This document shows, piece by piece, positions 1 through 11,960 of a stretch of 64,000 nucleotides of DNA; position 1 is the first letter of the stretch; each line of letters begins with the position of its first letter. This DNA comes from Malania oleifera. Its lineage: Eukaryota; Streptophyta; Magnoliopsida; Santalales; Ximeniaceae. The notes beneath the pieces were generated by a model. That model had not been told where the DNA came from. It ran no database searches and saw nothing but the letters and a program-made list of their open reading frames with translations. The stretch spans positions 98,824,397 through 98,888,396 of the forward strand of contig NC_080423.1 of NCBI RefSeq assembly GCF_029873635.1, in the 5' to 3' direction. The translations under genes and the position numbers were made by a program.

Positions 1-430
1 GATACGCAACGAAATACGGTCTTTTATACATAAATGAAATCATACCAGAGTCTACACAATCTAGGACGTACATTCCCATAATTACAACACATACCCCAGG
101 TGTCTACAAAAACCATCCTGACAACCTGGTTACCAAAACTCGTACCTAAAAAGGTACTAGCAGTAGCTATGACACCCCTGCTTCCGACTGCTAGGATGCT
201 ACTTACCGCTACCTGAAGGCCCTAAAAAATATTGTACGTATGTTCGGGGCGAGACACCTCTCAGTAAGGAAGAAAACAGTTTATATCAGTGTGTGGCATA
301 CTAGTGTAATTTACATACGTCATAACACTATGCATACGATACAATTTGAAACAATTCATACAGTTTCAAAGCAAATACATACAGTTCCAGTATTTTCACA
401 AAAACCATTCCAGTTCATACGATACCCAAC

Positions 431-462
431 ATACATACATACATACATACATACATACATAC
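431..462. repeat. (ATAC)n microsatellite
   Basis: Eight perfect tetranucleotide units inside the minus-strand LTR. The short reading frame across it is a by-product of the repeat. Confidence 0.9.
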
Positions 463-480
463 GGTCAGTCGTCACACTAG

Positions 481-782
481 TTCGCAACTACACCAGGTCA
501 CCTCGTCTCACAGCGATTACATTGCTACATACGCAACTACGCTGCGACGATCAAGGCCCAATGGTGAATCCATTGCATCATACGCAACTACACAAGGTCA
601 CCTAGTCTCACAGCAGTTACGTTTCTACACATGCAACTATGAATATCTATGACTCAGGCCCAATAGTGAATCCATTGCTACATATGCAACTACACAAGGT
701 CACCTAGTCTCACCCCAATAACATTGCCATGTGACAACTACGCTGCGACGACCTAGGCCCACTTTGAATCCATTACTACAAA
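481..782. repeat. Minisatellite, about 100 bp x 3, inside LTR
   Basis: Three units begin at about 481, 581 and 683. Each contains cgcaactacac or a close variant, then gtcacctagtctcac, and ends near gtgaatccattgc. It sits downstream of the leader of the minus-strand LTR, where the other LTRs in this window carry unrelated tandem repeats. Confidence 0.75.
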
Positions 783-2249
783 CGGTGTAGATCACACCTT
801 CGGTGACTAGTCGAACCATACTGGTGATATTTCACACCCCGGATATAGAGCCGGCCACTCTCGGCGTACGGTAATTAGCCGCCACTAGCCAATTTCACAA
901 AACTTGGAATCATTTTGGAACTCACGTCCCTATACATTTCAGCGTACGGTAATTAGCCACCACATAGCTGTTTCACAAATATCTGGAACAACATACATAC
1001 ATCCATACAAACATACCACACTTATTTGGTTTACGGAAAATCATATCGTTTACAAATTCAAGTATACAGTTTATGCAAATATGGATTACGGTCATCTCAA
1101 TAATACAGTTTAAACAAAACCAACAGTTTTCCAAATAAGTTAGAGATGATACCTGAAATCCCCAATTTTCCTGAAAAACTGTAACCCGAAAATCTCATAT
1201 TTTTACCTGATAGATTTCCCCAAATAAGTAGTCAAAACGTACATACGATCATAGCCTACAAGCTTACCGATCCTGATTTCAAAAATGGACTGATTTATAA
1301 AGAATTCCTGTACCTTAACTCGAAATCCAACTACGAACTCTACGATCCTCAAAACCACGAACCGAGACTCCAAAACCTACAAACCATAGTACTAAACATA
1401 CTTACAATCCGTACTACTACACATATACCGAATCAAAAATAAAAACCGAGCCTTACCTCGATTTTGGCCCGAAACTCGAAAACGCTCGAATCGAGATTCC
1501 GATCCACTAGAAACGTAGAGAATCCTTCGCTGATCCTCGCTGTCACTTTGGATTTGTGAATCCGACGAAAAACGGTAAAGGAATTGAAGAGAGAGAGAGA
1601 GAGCTTCGAAATCTAGAGAGAGAGAGAGGGAGAATATCCAAAACTTAGGAATGAAGAAACCCTAAATATCTCTTTTATAGACCTTTGATCCAAGGGATTT
1701 CGTCGATGAATTGGTCTTCTCGTCAAAGAAGTCTTCATAAAATTCATCGACGAACCGGTGGCCTCGTCGACAAACTCTAATATTTCCAATTTTACCACCT
1801 CTCGGCTTTTTCTCGTCGATGAGGCTCTAAGTTTCATCGACGAGAAATCTACTTCCTTCGTTGATGAATTCTGGCTTCGTCGACGAAGTCTGTAGAATTC
1901 CCATTTTTCCCCCCTCTTCACATACTTAACCCGTACAACACAAATTTGGGTTCTTATAGTAGGGACCCGAAGAATTATAGTAATTAAATAATAAAAGAAA
2001 TGAGAGAAAAGGAATTTTAAAAAATGGGTTTCGGCAGGGTCTCGTCGATGAGTGTAGAAGTGCTTGTCGACAAACAAGCTTATTGGGCTCGTCGACAGGG
2101 ACATGTGTCTTACCGACGAGAAATTACCAAGAGGATTGTTTGTAGAACCTGAAACTCGTTGACGAGGAGAAGGTGTTCGTCGATGGGCTCCCTTCATTGA
2201 CTCGTCAATGAGGAGATGTCGCTCGTCAACAAGTCCATGTGGACAACAA

Positions 2250-2262
2250 TTCTATAAAAGGC
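2250..2262 (+). promoter_or_regulatory. TATA box of solo LTR
   Basis: The sequence ctataaaa at 2252-2259 follows a cluster of TCGTCGA-type palindromes and precedes a CT-rich leader, as expected for the U3/R boundary of a plant LTR promoter. Confidence 0.6.
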
Positions 2263-2297
2263 CAAGGATTCATTTTTCCTGCGAGAAAATTTCAGAA

Positions 2298-2300
<3 letters not shown>

Positions 2301-2357
<57 letters not shown>
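2301..2357. repeat. (CT)n microsatellite in LTR leader
   Basis: About 28 uninterrupted CT units just downstream of the TATA box. Similar CT tracts occupy the same place in the LTRs near 12559, 19893 and 28995. Confidence 0.9.
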
Positions 2358-2360
<3 letters not shown>

Positions 2361-2969
2361 TTCTCTCTTCAATTCTTACTCTGTCCTTCACCGGTTCGAC
2401 GATCAGAGGTCGCCACGCTACTCCTAGGAAGATTCCCTTCAAGTCTACTAGAGTAGTTTGTTTGTTAGGCCAACTTGAGAATCATACCAAAATTTGGGTA
2501 AGTTAATTATTTTAATATTTATTAAGGTATTTGGTATTATTGGGTTGAGAAAAGGTATTAGATGGGTTTATACTAAAGTTTTTCTAGGGAAAATGTAATT
2601 TCAGGGTGTTGAGTTAGGAACACCATAGGTGTAATTTTGGAGTAATTGGTGGGCTTCTCAGTAGGCCAGGTAAGCGGATAAACTAAGTCAGTATTTTTCA
2701 TGAAATTATTTATCATATTACAACATTTATTTTCAGAAAATATGTATATATTAGCACAGTATTTGAAAATACTGTTGTTGAATAGGAAAATGGATTTAAT
2801 GTTAATTAACATGAAATATGATTTCAGATCATTTTTTATGCTTAAAGGAATTATTCATATTTGTGTGGCATGAGTATTATTTCCATGAAATTATGTTATA
2901 TCATAATATTATGATTTCCCCAGAATAAACATGTTTTTCTCAGTTTTCAGGAAAATTATTAAATAGTAC

Positions 2970-3125
2970 AGAAGTCATGTTTTACATGATATACTATGTC
3001 GGCGTAAGAGTTGTGATTTTACACGATATACTATGCCGGCGTAAGGCTCGTGGCTTTACATGTTATACTATACGACATAAGGGGCGTGATTTACAAGATA
3101 TAAAATGTTGGCGTAAGGGTCATGG
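2970..3125. repeat. LTR minisatellite, about 40 bp x 4
   Basis: Four imperfect units built on gatatactatgccggcgtaagg. It occupies the position taken by cggcacgaggccg repeats in the chromovirus LTRs. Confidence 0.7.
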
Positions 3126-3818
3126 TTTATATGATATGATATGTAAAAATTCATGAAAATATTATCATGACAGATACTATTATGAAACAGGTATGTATCA
3201 TTTATGTTATCAGAATCCGGATGGCTTGGTTTAGGCTTTCACGAAGCATGGTACCGTAAGTTATATGTTCACGATCATGTATATGTTAGTACTACCACAT
3301 GTCGTAAGGGACTGTGGGAGAACGACAGTCGATGTGGTTTTATGGTAGTGCAGGCATCCCTCTGGTAGTCCAAGTTAGGAGGGGTAGACCCATCGTACTT
3401 ACAGACTTATAATGATCTAACATAGTCGGTCGGTCATTGTTAGGTCCAGCCTTTGGGCTACACAACTTAGTCATGTGGGGGTAAGACATGACACTAGCCA
3501 GCTATCCATCTATAGTATTATTTCATGTACAGTTATATAAGAAGTTTTCCATGTATAGAAACTCAATATGTTATACCATGTTATGATAAATTATGTTTGA
3601 TTCAGATATGATACAGATAGTTTTACCAGATATGAATTATGAACTGTTATATATATATGTAGTGATCCTAAAAGAAAATTAAAAAAAAATAAAAAAATAA
3701 AAAATAAAAATAAAAATTAAATTAAAATTTTTAAAAAATAATAAAATTAATTAATTAAATAATTATTATTAATTAAATAATATAATATTATAAGGATATA
3801 TATATTTATAAAGAAAAG

Positions 3819-3843
3819 CTTCCTGAAGGTTATCTTCAGGAAG
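3819..3843 (+). other. Perfect hairpin in LTR leader
   Basis: CTTCCTGAAG (3819-3828), a five-base loop, then CTTCAGGAAG (3834-3843): a 10-bp perfect stem just downstream of a TATA-like stretch. A partly preserved version lies in the related LTR at about 15620-15640. In the LTR at 11740 the second arm is lost. Confidence 0.6.
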
Positions 3844-4740
3844 TAACTGAAAATTTTTTTCCTAAAGGATGCTCTGAGCTTCTGCGCCTCCTGATCTCCT
3901 CTCTCCCACTCTCCTCCACCACGTCTCCGATATTCGGCCGATCAAAAATTCAAAAATATTGTTGGGCTCTGCTCGCCCCCATTGACACTTCTATTGGAGC
4001 GGATCTGTCGTGGGAGCGGCGTAGGCATATCTCCTGGGGTAAGGTCAAATCTCAAACTCACCTCCATTTCTCTTAAACTATAAGCCCCATTAACGAACGG
4101 AAATTGCTAAGAGATTCATAAGGAGAATCTATATAATCTAGCCGGAGCGGGTTTTCAAATTTGAGTTCCGAGATACCAATCCTAAATCAAGGGTAAGTTT
4201 AATAATTTAGGCTTTTATTAGTCTATTTAGGGTATTCAGAACCTAAGAGAATTTTAGGGAAAGTTACTATAGGGATTGTGATGAGTAATGTAGCGAAATT
4301 TGAATTTCAAAGTTTTAGGGGTTTTTCAACACTTAGGGCATAGGTCAGGGTGTTATCAAGCTTTTTCAGGAATCAAGTGAGAGAGATTAAGTTAAGTCAG
4401 GAATTTTATTTAATTTGAACTGATTTAATTAATATATTTGTTTGTTTATTTATTTAATAATTTGAAGGTTATTTTGAAAACCAACCGTTCGAAATGGATT
4501 TTACAAACCTAAGATATATGGTAAGGTATTTTTGAATAAAATGAATGGTGGAAAGTTTGTTCATTTGTATGGATATGTTAAAATAAGGAAAATTGTGTGG
4601 TAGATGATTTAATTTGTATGAATTATTGTATATCTAGATTTGAGATTTTAAAATACTGAATTGTTTGAGAAATACTGAGATTTTTGTGAAAAATACTAGA
4701 AATGCTTATGAAAATACTAGAACTATTTATGAAATGCAGA

Positions 4741-4880
4741 GGTTTGAACTAACGGCCAGTGGCCGGGTATTATTTGATTGGCCAAGGGTCAGGATTATTA
4801 TTTGACGGCCAAGGGCCGAGTTTTAATTGATGGCTATATGCCAAATTGTATTTTTTGGTCGAGGGCAAGGTTTTTGTAAT
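4741..4880. repeat. LTR minisatellite with GGCCAAGGGCC core
   Basis: About four imperfect units of roughly 28-30 bp around ggccaagggccgag. It is the family-specific minisatellite of this solo LTR. Confidence 0.6.
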
Positions 4881-5869
4881 AACATGAAATATATGTGAAT
4901 TATTATTTTAAAGGTGATTTCTATTATCTAAATTGCATGATATGCTTTAGGAACCCTGGGGACCAGTGTATTGTGAGCACGATACCGTTGCTAGAGATTT
5001 GTTATGTGGCCGTGTGCGCCCACAACTATGCTGAGAGGTGTAGGGTGGCCTTGTCCGATTTGCCTATGTGAGGTGAATACACCCTTGGGTGAGGGCAAGT
5101 GGACCAGCAGTTGGAGCTGCGTGTACCCGCAGAGTATGTTAGCGGAGAGTATAAATGATTACTATCTAGGTGGATGCCCCAGGACATTAGCCCAGCCTTC
5201 AGGCCACACAACCCGTGCCATGGGGATGTAAATGGCGTGTTTGTCATAGGGAGTGTCTTATATGCATATCTGTTAATTTATATGAATATGGTTAATTAAT
5301 AAGATAACTTCGAGGGCTTACTGAGAAAGGTGAGTGCCCTGGTAGCAGTAATGGTACTAGAGTAGAGGGAAGCTACTTGTATAGGCAGGTAATCTTCCCT
5401 ATCCTCGACTAATTGTGTGTGTGAGTGTAAAATAAGAATATTTTCATAAATGTGTTTATCTACTTTGTGAACTAGTTATTTTCTGTACACTAAATGCATG
5501 CTGGCCACACACTGACATTAACTTAGTATTCCCCTTATTGAGTTGTGCCTCACCCCTACTTTACAAACTATCTTTTCAGAGAATTCTAGAGTTCGGGTCT
5601 AGTAAACTAAAGGAGCCGGGCTAGTGGTGTAAATTTTATGTAGGTAGTGTGTAGATAGAGATTTTATTTTTGTTTAGATTTTGGGATGTAATTATGTGAA
5701 AATGAATATATTTGTGTATTAAGATAGTTATAACTCTGATAATATAATTTAAGGATTTTATATTTTATTTCCGCTGTGTATGTGTATTTTATATTTGGTG
5801 AATAAGGTATTAGGTACACTAACGTCATTAAAGTAACGCTCCGGGCCCATATCGTGGGTCGAGGTCGTT

Positions 5870-5872
<3 letters not shown>

Positions 5873-5906
<34 letters not shown>
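5873..5906. repeat. (AT)n microsatellite at LTR insertion site
   Basis: An AT run directly after the nested LTR. Its other part lies just before 3659, so the insertion split one AT tract. Confidence 0.85.
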
Positions 5907-5910
<4 letters not shown>

Positions 5911-6369
5911 AAAATACTCATGTTGTCACACACCGATGTTAGTTTATTTCCCTTACTGAGAGATGTCTCACCCAGCTATATAAACATTTCAGGAAACCCA
6001 TATAGAAGAGCAGATAGAGCTCCGCAGTGTTAGAGGTCGACCGTCCTATCCTATCAGAAGGGTAAGTCGTTATGCTTGGGTCTGATGGATTTTTAGGTTA
6101 TGACCTTATGACACTTTTTGGTCTTTTTGGATGTGTATATGTATATGACAGGTTTGGTAGAACTCTGACATTGCGTTGGTTGGATGACTTGCTATGTATA
6201 TGATTTTATGTTTTCCGCTGCTTAGGTATCAGAGTTGTATTTCAGGTTTATCCCTAGTGCCCATTAGTTTAAGTTGATCATGCAGGTTATGTGGCTCATT
6301 ACGTATGTTATTATTGGAAAAAAAAAATTTATTATTATGGAAAAATAGGCAGGTCATTACAATTTGAAA

Positions 6370-7900
6370 GTTGAAAAACAAGGAGGAAAAAGATACGAGG
6401 GAATTCAAATTCGTTGAATCGATCACCAATATGTATAAATTTGTGAAAAAAAATTAAATTTATATTATATTAACATTTAAGTTTAAGTAAACAATCAATT
6501 TTGAGTAATTTTTTTTTTTTGTTTATAATAATATTTGAGATAGGGGGAAAAGTAAAATGAGAATTTTGATTTTACTTTCTTTTAATAGCGTGACTACATT
6601 TGCATACTTATTTCCACCTCTCAGAGAAGGGTCTGGAGTGGTGAGGAATAATAATATTATTAAAGGTCAATGAAGTTACCACTAACATGTTATTTTCCTA
6701 GGTGCAGATAGTTTATCGAATTACTACTTGTTGATTGATCTCTAGACTAATTATAATTTAAGGAACTTGTAGTCTTGGTCTGCATTTACCAGAGTTGGAA
6801 TTGAGAGTTCAATTATGCGAAAGGAAGATACCAGTACCCCCTATACACCTGTTTTACAAACTGTACCTAATTAACTATGAATTATTCCTAAACTAAATAT
6901 AATGATCTTTAATTAATTCTTTAATAAATCAAAAACATATTGAAAATTTTGAAACAAAATATAAAATAATGTGCGATTTAGGAGTGTCTAATAAGACCTC
7001 CACAAAAGGGATTTTACTAGATAAACCCTCATCAAAACTAATATAAGTGAGATTTGAAACACTTCTTTTCCCAATGTTTAATCATTGGGACACACACATA
7101 CAAATATAAAATGTACACAGATAATTATCAAATACATTCATCAAATGTGAGCAAAAAAGAGTTATAAAACATTTCCAAGTTTCCAAAATTTTTAAAGAAT
7201 TTTTTGAAAATTTTTCAATATTTTTTTTGCAATTCTTTAAGGTTTTTAAAGATTTTTTTCTCTATTTTTATTTTTTATTTTTTATTATCTTAGTCAAAAT
7301 AATTCAAATAATTTTTAATTATTTTTTTTGAAAATTCTTTTTTGTTTCTAATTTTTCACTATTTTTCTTAATTTTTAAAAATTTTAAAAATTTAATTACA
7401 AAACAATTTTTAAATAAAAGAACATTGGAGAAAGAGAGCAGAGAATGGGAGAATATGTGAGGGAGAAAAAAGAAAGAAAGAAAAAGAAAGGGGAGCCCGC
7501 TGGAAAGGAAGAAGAGAAAGGAGACGAGGCAAAGAAAGAAAAAAGAAGAAGGGGGCTCATTGGCATAAGTTTATTCTGAAAGACCAATTAACAAGTTGTA
7601 ATTAGGTAATCTAATCACATATAGGTAAATAATAGGTTAGTGCCGACTCCATCAAATTTTTAATATTATTATATCTTGCCAATCCTAAAACCCTTCCCTA
7701 GGATGTTGCAACAAGGTCAACTCAAATTAATCTGGGTCAAACTGGATTGGCCCGATTAGGGAAGAGGATTGTCTTGTGTTAGTTAGCGATGGCGACACAT
7801 GACGTTGATATTTTATATTTTATATTTTATATTTTATGATTTTTTTTAAAAAATTACTATAGCAGGTGACGTCAATAGAACAATCTCAATATGAAATTAC
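6370..7900 (-). mobile_element. Degenerate Tat-like LTR remnant, copy 1
   Basis: Positions 6814-6866 resemble the LTR of the Ogre-like element at 41041-41094 (pattern atgcgaaagg, then agtaccccctatacacc, then gtacctaatta). The ttagtgccgactccatca stretch near 7640 recalls the 'gtcgccactaacc' part of that LTR. The opening gatacgagggaattcaaatt recurs at 9645, so this pairs with the block at 9630. It is AT-rich and has no coding content. Orientation is inferred from the Ogre LTR. The borders are approximate and no TSD was found. Confidence 0.45.
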
Positions 7901-8824
7901 GATAAACTCCTCATTAGATCTCTAACAACCTCATCAAAGTGACTCAACACCTCTATATCTAATCTACACCTACACCTCCACCTCCACATAGAATCCTTCC
8001 ACATAGTAATATTATCAAGATAGCTTGGATATTAATTAAGATCCTATTTGATCATGGATTTTATTTGAGAAACGAAAAAGAAAAGAAAAACAAGAAGAAA
8101 AAAATGTCCATTTTTATTGTATTTTTCCTCCGTTTCAAATAGTAGTAAAATAGTTTTTTTTTTTTAAATATGATTAAAAACTAAGAAAGTTAGTGTTAAT
8201 GATATACATAGTAAAATTTTTAACATTAATTTACTATATATTTTATTTTCTTTCTTCCTTTCGTTAATAGTCAAACATGAAAAAACATATTTTTTTTTTC
8301 ATGTTTTTCTTTCCTTTAAATAATATATTCTAACTTCCAAGCAAGATATAAATGTAATGTTTTAAACCTAATTCTAGCAAAATATTGTTCACTTTAACTA
8401 TGGGGCCTCACAATTTTACCGCATGAAAAATATTCATATATATGCAGTCAATAATTATTTAATTCAATAATGGCTTAGTTTTATGGAAATAATAAGATGT
8501 AGTAAAAAGGAACATAGACTTGACTTGGGGTAGCATTTATTTTCATTAAAAAATTGCTAAGTTCAAACAGCACAGAAAAATGATGTCTCACCAAAATCAT
8601 TTCAATATTTCTTCCACACGGACATTTTAAGCGAATGATTTTAAGTTTCTAACTTCTAATGTTTAGCTAAGTTTCTAACTTAATTATCAGGTCAGGTCCA
8701 TGGACTTAACTTTGGAGAGACATTTAAGTAGTCTTTTGTGAGAGTCAGTCAAATAATTAATTGAACTTGCCGTGTCCACTGGCGCGTAGACTGGACCCGT
8801 GAGGTTTAGGTAACGTTCCTCGTG
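7901..8824. other. AT-rich DNA, no gene seen; MITE-like stretch
   Basis: No long reading frame or RNA gene is visible. About 8040-8340 (gatcctatttgatcatgg onward, ending in poly-T with tttctttcc) resembles stretches at 9346-9555 and 33672-33985 and may be a decayed MITE. No clear terminal inverted repeats or TSD were found. Confidence 0.3.
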
Positions 8825-8945
8825 GAAGAAAATAGACTGGCTGTCTTTGTCAAGACTCAGCCTTCAATGGCAGGAAGAAAATAGACTGGCTGTCTTTGTC
8901 AAGACTCAGCCTTCAATGGCAGGAAGAAAATAGACTGGCTGTCGT
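8825..8945. repeat. 49-bp tandem repeat x 2.5
   Basis: Units begin at 8825, 8874 and 8923 (exactly 49 bp apart) with gaagaaaatagactggctgtc. The first two are identical along nearly their whole length, so this is a recent local duplication. Confidence 0.9.
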
Positions 8946-9629
8946 TAGCGTCACTATAATGTTCGACACTTATATTATATCATAAATTTTATTGAATCTT
9001 GATTGTGACATGACAAACTTAAATTGTTTCTTTTTTTTTTTAAATGTGTCATATTCTTTTTTATTTTTCTCTAATTATCGTGGAAACTCCTACTCATCGA
9101 CGACCCCCATAAGGCCCCCTTTGCAAGCACCAAACTCACGAGTCGGCAATCTTTCCCAATCCACTCTATGTTTCAAACAAGACATAAATTGTACTATTGC
9201 ATATTATAATAGACGATTTATTGGGTTGCTGCTGTCCCATTTATTAATTGTTGCATGGATGATCTTTGATTCAATTTTTATATCTTTTTTTGTTCATTTG
9301 AAAATTTTAAAATAGTACAAATTTTAAAAAATATGAAGATTTTTTTCCTGTTTGGACATTAAGATTTTACACAAAAAAATAAAATTTAATTTTACACATC
9401 ATTAATATTTAATATTTCTTAAATTTTAATATGGTAGAATAAATTTTAATTTCAGCCTAGTATTTGCTATAGAGAGAAAGTAATGAAAATAAATTTTCGT
9501 TCTAATTACCTTTTCTTTCCTTTGCTTAAACAAAATCTTTGATTCAAATGAACTCTCACAACTAAAAATTACTTACGATTGAAGTTAGTATACTAACAAA
9601 GGCATATAACAAATACAAGGGGATACAAG
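8946..9629. other. AT-rich DNA, no gene seen; MITE-like stretch
   Basis: No supported gene. The stretch cctgtttggacattaag...aaaatctttgattcaaatgaac (about 9346-9555) resembles 33672-33985 and 8040-8340. A decayed non-autonomous DNA transposon is possible but unproven. Confidence 0.3.
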
Positions 9630-10860
9630 GGGAAAAAGATACGAGGGTATTCAAATTCTTTGATTCAATCACCAATTTATATATTAATGAAAAAAAATTA
9701 TATTTTTATTTAATTAGCTTTTAAGTTTAAGAAAATAATAAAATTTGAGAATTTTTTGATATATATATATATTTATATATGTATATATATATATATGATT
9801 ATAGAAAATTTTGATTTTGAAGTGGTCACTAATCTATTATTTACCTAGACGCGGTTAGATTACCTAATTACTACTCACTTGATTGATCATTAGACTAAAT
9901 ATAGACCAAGGAATCAGTACTCTCAGTCTACTTATACCAGAATTGAATCAGAAGTACAGTTATGCGAGAGAAAGGTATTTGCACCCCCTACACATCTGTT
10001 CGACGAATGGTACCTAATTAATTATAAATTATCCCTAAATTGAATTTAATAATCTTTAATTAACTATTTTTAAAATAAATAAATAAATAAAAGGATATTA
10101 AAAATTTTTGTGCAATTTAGGAATGTTTAATAAAACCTCCAAACGATGGGATCTTGTTAGATAAACTTCCCTCAAAGCTAGTACAGGTGAGATGTAAAAT
10201 ACTTCATTACCTTTTTTTTTTTTAAATTATAAAGACACAAGTAGGTAAAAACTAGGGAAAATTACCAAATTATAAGCAAATGAATCTTTAAAATCATCCC
10301 TAGATGCTTCAAAATTTTTTGTAGAAATTTTCTAAAATTTTTCAACATTTAAAAAAAATTTTCTAGGATTTTTAAAGACCTTGCCTTATTTTTTTTTCCA
10401 TCTTGAAACAATCCAAAAATATTTTTTACTATTTTTTTAACCTTCAAAACATTTTTTTTTTTCTAATTTTCCCCAAATTTCATAATTTTCTATTTTATTT
10501 TATTTTTTTAGTAGAAAGCTAATTAAAAGATAAATAAATAAATAAATAATGGTTTAGGAAATATACTAGTTTGATCGGTCTGAATTGGTCAACCAGTTTA
10601 GGAAGTGGGGATCACGTATCAACCTAGAGTGGTGACACGTGGCAAAAAATAATTTGTTCCCTTTGCCTTTTTTTTTTTTTTTTTTTGAATTATTGTAGTA
10701 GGGTGACGTATACTGACATCACCCTACCACGTGGTGGTCTCCGAGTGGCTCAGGAAAATGACAAGGATCTCTTCTCTCATTTTCTCCGTATTCATTCACT
10801 CTTCTATTTTTCTCTTCTTCTATTCTCTATTCTTGTTTTTTCCCTTCTCTCTTCATAGTC
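9630..10860 (-). mobile_element. Degenerate Tat-like LTR remnant, copy 2
   Basis: Begins with gatacgagggtattcaaatt like copy 1. At 9961-10015 it carries tatgcgagag, ggtatttgcaccccctacac and cgaatggtacc, close to the Ogre-like LTR at 41041-41094. The middle parts are AT-rich and diverged. The tail contains pyrimidine-rich DNA and a block at 10859-10910 (ccttcggttctctttatt) that recurs at 31889. Copies 1 and 2 could be the two LTRs of one dead element or two independent remnants. I could not decide. Confidence 0.45.
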
Positions 10861-11739
10861 TATGGTCCCCTTCGGTTCTCTTTATTTTATGATTCTTTGA
10901 TATGTTCTGTGTTGTTCTTGACAGCCCAATTTTAATTAGGCTACCATAAGAAGACTCGACGTATTAAAAATTTACTTGAATCCCGAGATTGGGAGGATCC
11001 AGTTGAATCTCGACATTTCAATCGAGTCCTGGTATTTTAATCGAGCCCCGGTGCATTTTAATTGAGTCCTGGCGAATTGTAATTGTGTTCTAGCATTTTA
11101 ATTGATTCCCAAAATTCTAATTGAGTCCTAGTGAATTTGAAGTCCTATGGAATTTAATTGAGCCCCGGTGCATTTTAATTGAGTCCCGATGAATTTTAAT
11201 TGTGTTCTGGCAGTTTAAATTGAGTCCTGGTGAATTTCAAATGAGTCCCGTTATTTTGATTAAATCCTAGTGAGTTTCAATTGAGCCTCAACATTTGAAT
11301 TGAATCCCGATGAATTTTAATCAAGTCTCGGTATTTTAATTGAATCTTGGTGAATTTTAATCGAGCCTTGGTATTTTAATTGAATCCCGTAGAATTTTAA
11401 GTGAGTCTTGGTACTTTAATTGCGTCGGGTTCGGGTCTTCTAGTTTCCGGGAATCATGCCTTCTTAAAACGAGTCTCTCTTTTGGGGGTATAAAACTGGA
11501 CAATAAAAATAAAAATACAAAAATAAATAAAAATTGGCCCTCCAATCCCCTTTTGCCAGCTTCGATAATTGATGGCATCCCTAAGCTCACTTGCCCACAA
11601 AGAAAGAAGAAAACACATCAGCCAACGAAATTGAGGGAATAAAGCTCACATGCGCAATTTGTTGGCGGGAATCATTCCCTGACAATTGGTTGAGGGGAAT
11701 TCCACGGGAATGTATTTTGGCGCTAAATCCACCTCCCAG
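10861..11739. repeat. Degenerate short tandem repeats, no gene
   Basis: About 11010-11425 is a decayed array of roughly 22-24-bp units around ttttaattgagtcccggtg. The remainder (11426-11739) shows no gene and no recognised element. The few short reading frames have no recognisable domain. Confidence 0.6.
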
Positions 11740-11828
11740 TGTAAAGACCCAAAAAATTAAAATAATTAAAATAATTAATAAAAATAATAAATATATTAAT
11801 AAAAAAAATTAATTAATTAATTAAAACT

Positions 11829-11960
11829 TGTTAGAAAGGAGAAATTCTATATTGTATATTATATTTTATACTGTACAAGGGGCCATCCTTTTATAGCTAA
11901 ATGAGGCAGACTATAAGGCAATATAAGGGTAACTTAGTAAGTTAGGAAGATATGCTAACA
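11829..11960 (-). mobile_element. Short copia 3' LTR, 132 bp
   Basis: Bounded by tgttag and ctaaca, which form a 6-bp terminal inverted repeat. A purine-rich tract (tgagggggga on the minus strand) lies directly upstream on the coding strand at about 11960-11970. It is unusually short for a copia LTR. It belongs to the RNase H fragment that follows on the minus strand. Confidence 0.65.

Larger units (their letters stand above)
1..1950 (-). mobile_element. Tekay-type gypsy LTR, 5' part, cut by window edge
   Basis: Read on the minus strand from about 1950 leftwards, this has the layout of the other long LTRs here. The U3 carries palindromic TCGTCGACGA (exact at 1877-1886, degenerate copies at about 1690-1850). 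A TATA box (ctataaaaga) lies at 1671-1680, followed by a CT-rich leader (seen as GA repeats at about 1588-1630) and a donor-like cgaggtaagg at 1451-1460. The downstream part holds a roughly 100-bp tandem repeat. No coding sequence is visible. The 5' boundary is unresolved (about 1950-1962) because a plus-strand LTR begins there head to head. The 3' end lies outside the window. Family assignment is by resemblance to the LTRs of the chromovirus at 19561-30699. Confidence 0.7.
3659..5872 (+). mobile_element. Nested solo LTR (A/B subfamily, Tekay-type)
   Basis: Runs from tgtagtgatcc to gaggtcgttaca, a canonical TG...CA LTR of 2214 bp with no internal region. ATATA precedes it (3654-3658) and follows it (5873-5877). 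This agrees with a 5-bp TSD but is weak evidence because the target is an AT run. It shares a TATA region, the cttcctgaag leader element and the ttattgagttgtgcctcaccc block (5536-5556) with the LTRs at 11740 and 15378. It lacks the TCGTCGACGA cluster. No coding capacity. Confidence 0.8.
1955..6361 (+). mobile_element. Solo LTR, Tekay-type, interrupted by a second LTR
   Basis: Starts near gacccgaagaatta, which matches the first bases of the minus-strand LTR ending at 31029. Ends at ggtcattaca (6352-6361). No primer-binding site follows, so it is a solo LTR. Excluding the insert at 3659-5872 it is about 2.2 kb, close to the other LTRs of the group. The U3 has repeated TCGTCGA-type palindromes (about 2040-2230), a TATA box at 2252-2259, a CT microsatellite leader, donor-like gtaag sites at 2498 and about 2670, a minisatellite (2970-3125), a conserved ttactgagagatgtctcaccc block at 5954-5974, and an acceptor-like tttcagg near 5987. 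A possible TSD ATTTG lies just outside both ends, but the 5' base is uncertain. Confidence 0.75.

Noticed and set aside
1613-2197. 194-residue minus-strand frame spanning two LTRs
   Set aside because: It crosses the head-to-head LTR junction and consists of Arg/Ser-rich text from the TCGTCGACGA repeats.
6370-10860. Calling 6370-10860 one complete Tat-like element with two LTRs
   Set aside because: The two blocks match only in parts, no primer-binding site, polypurine tract or TSD was found, and the DNA between them has no element features.
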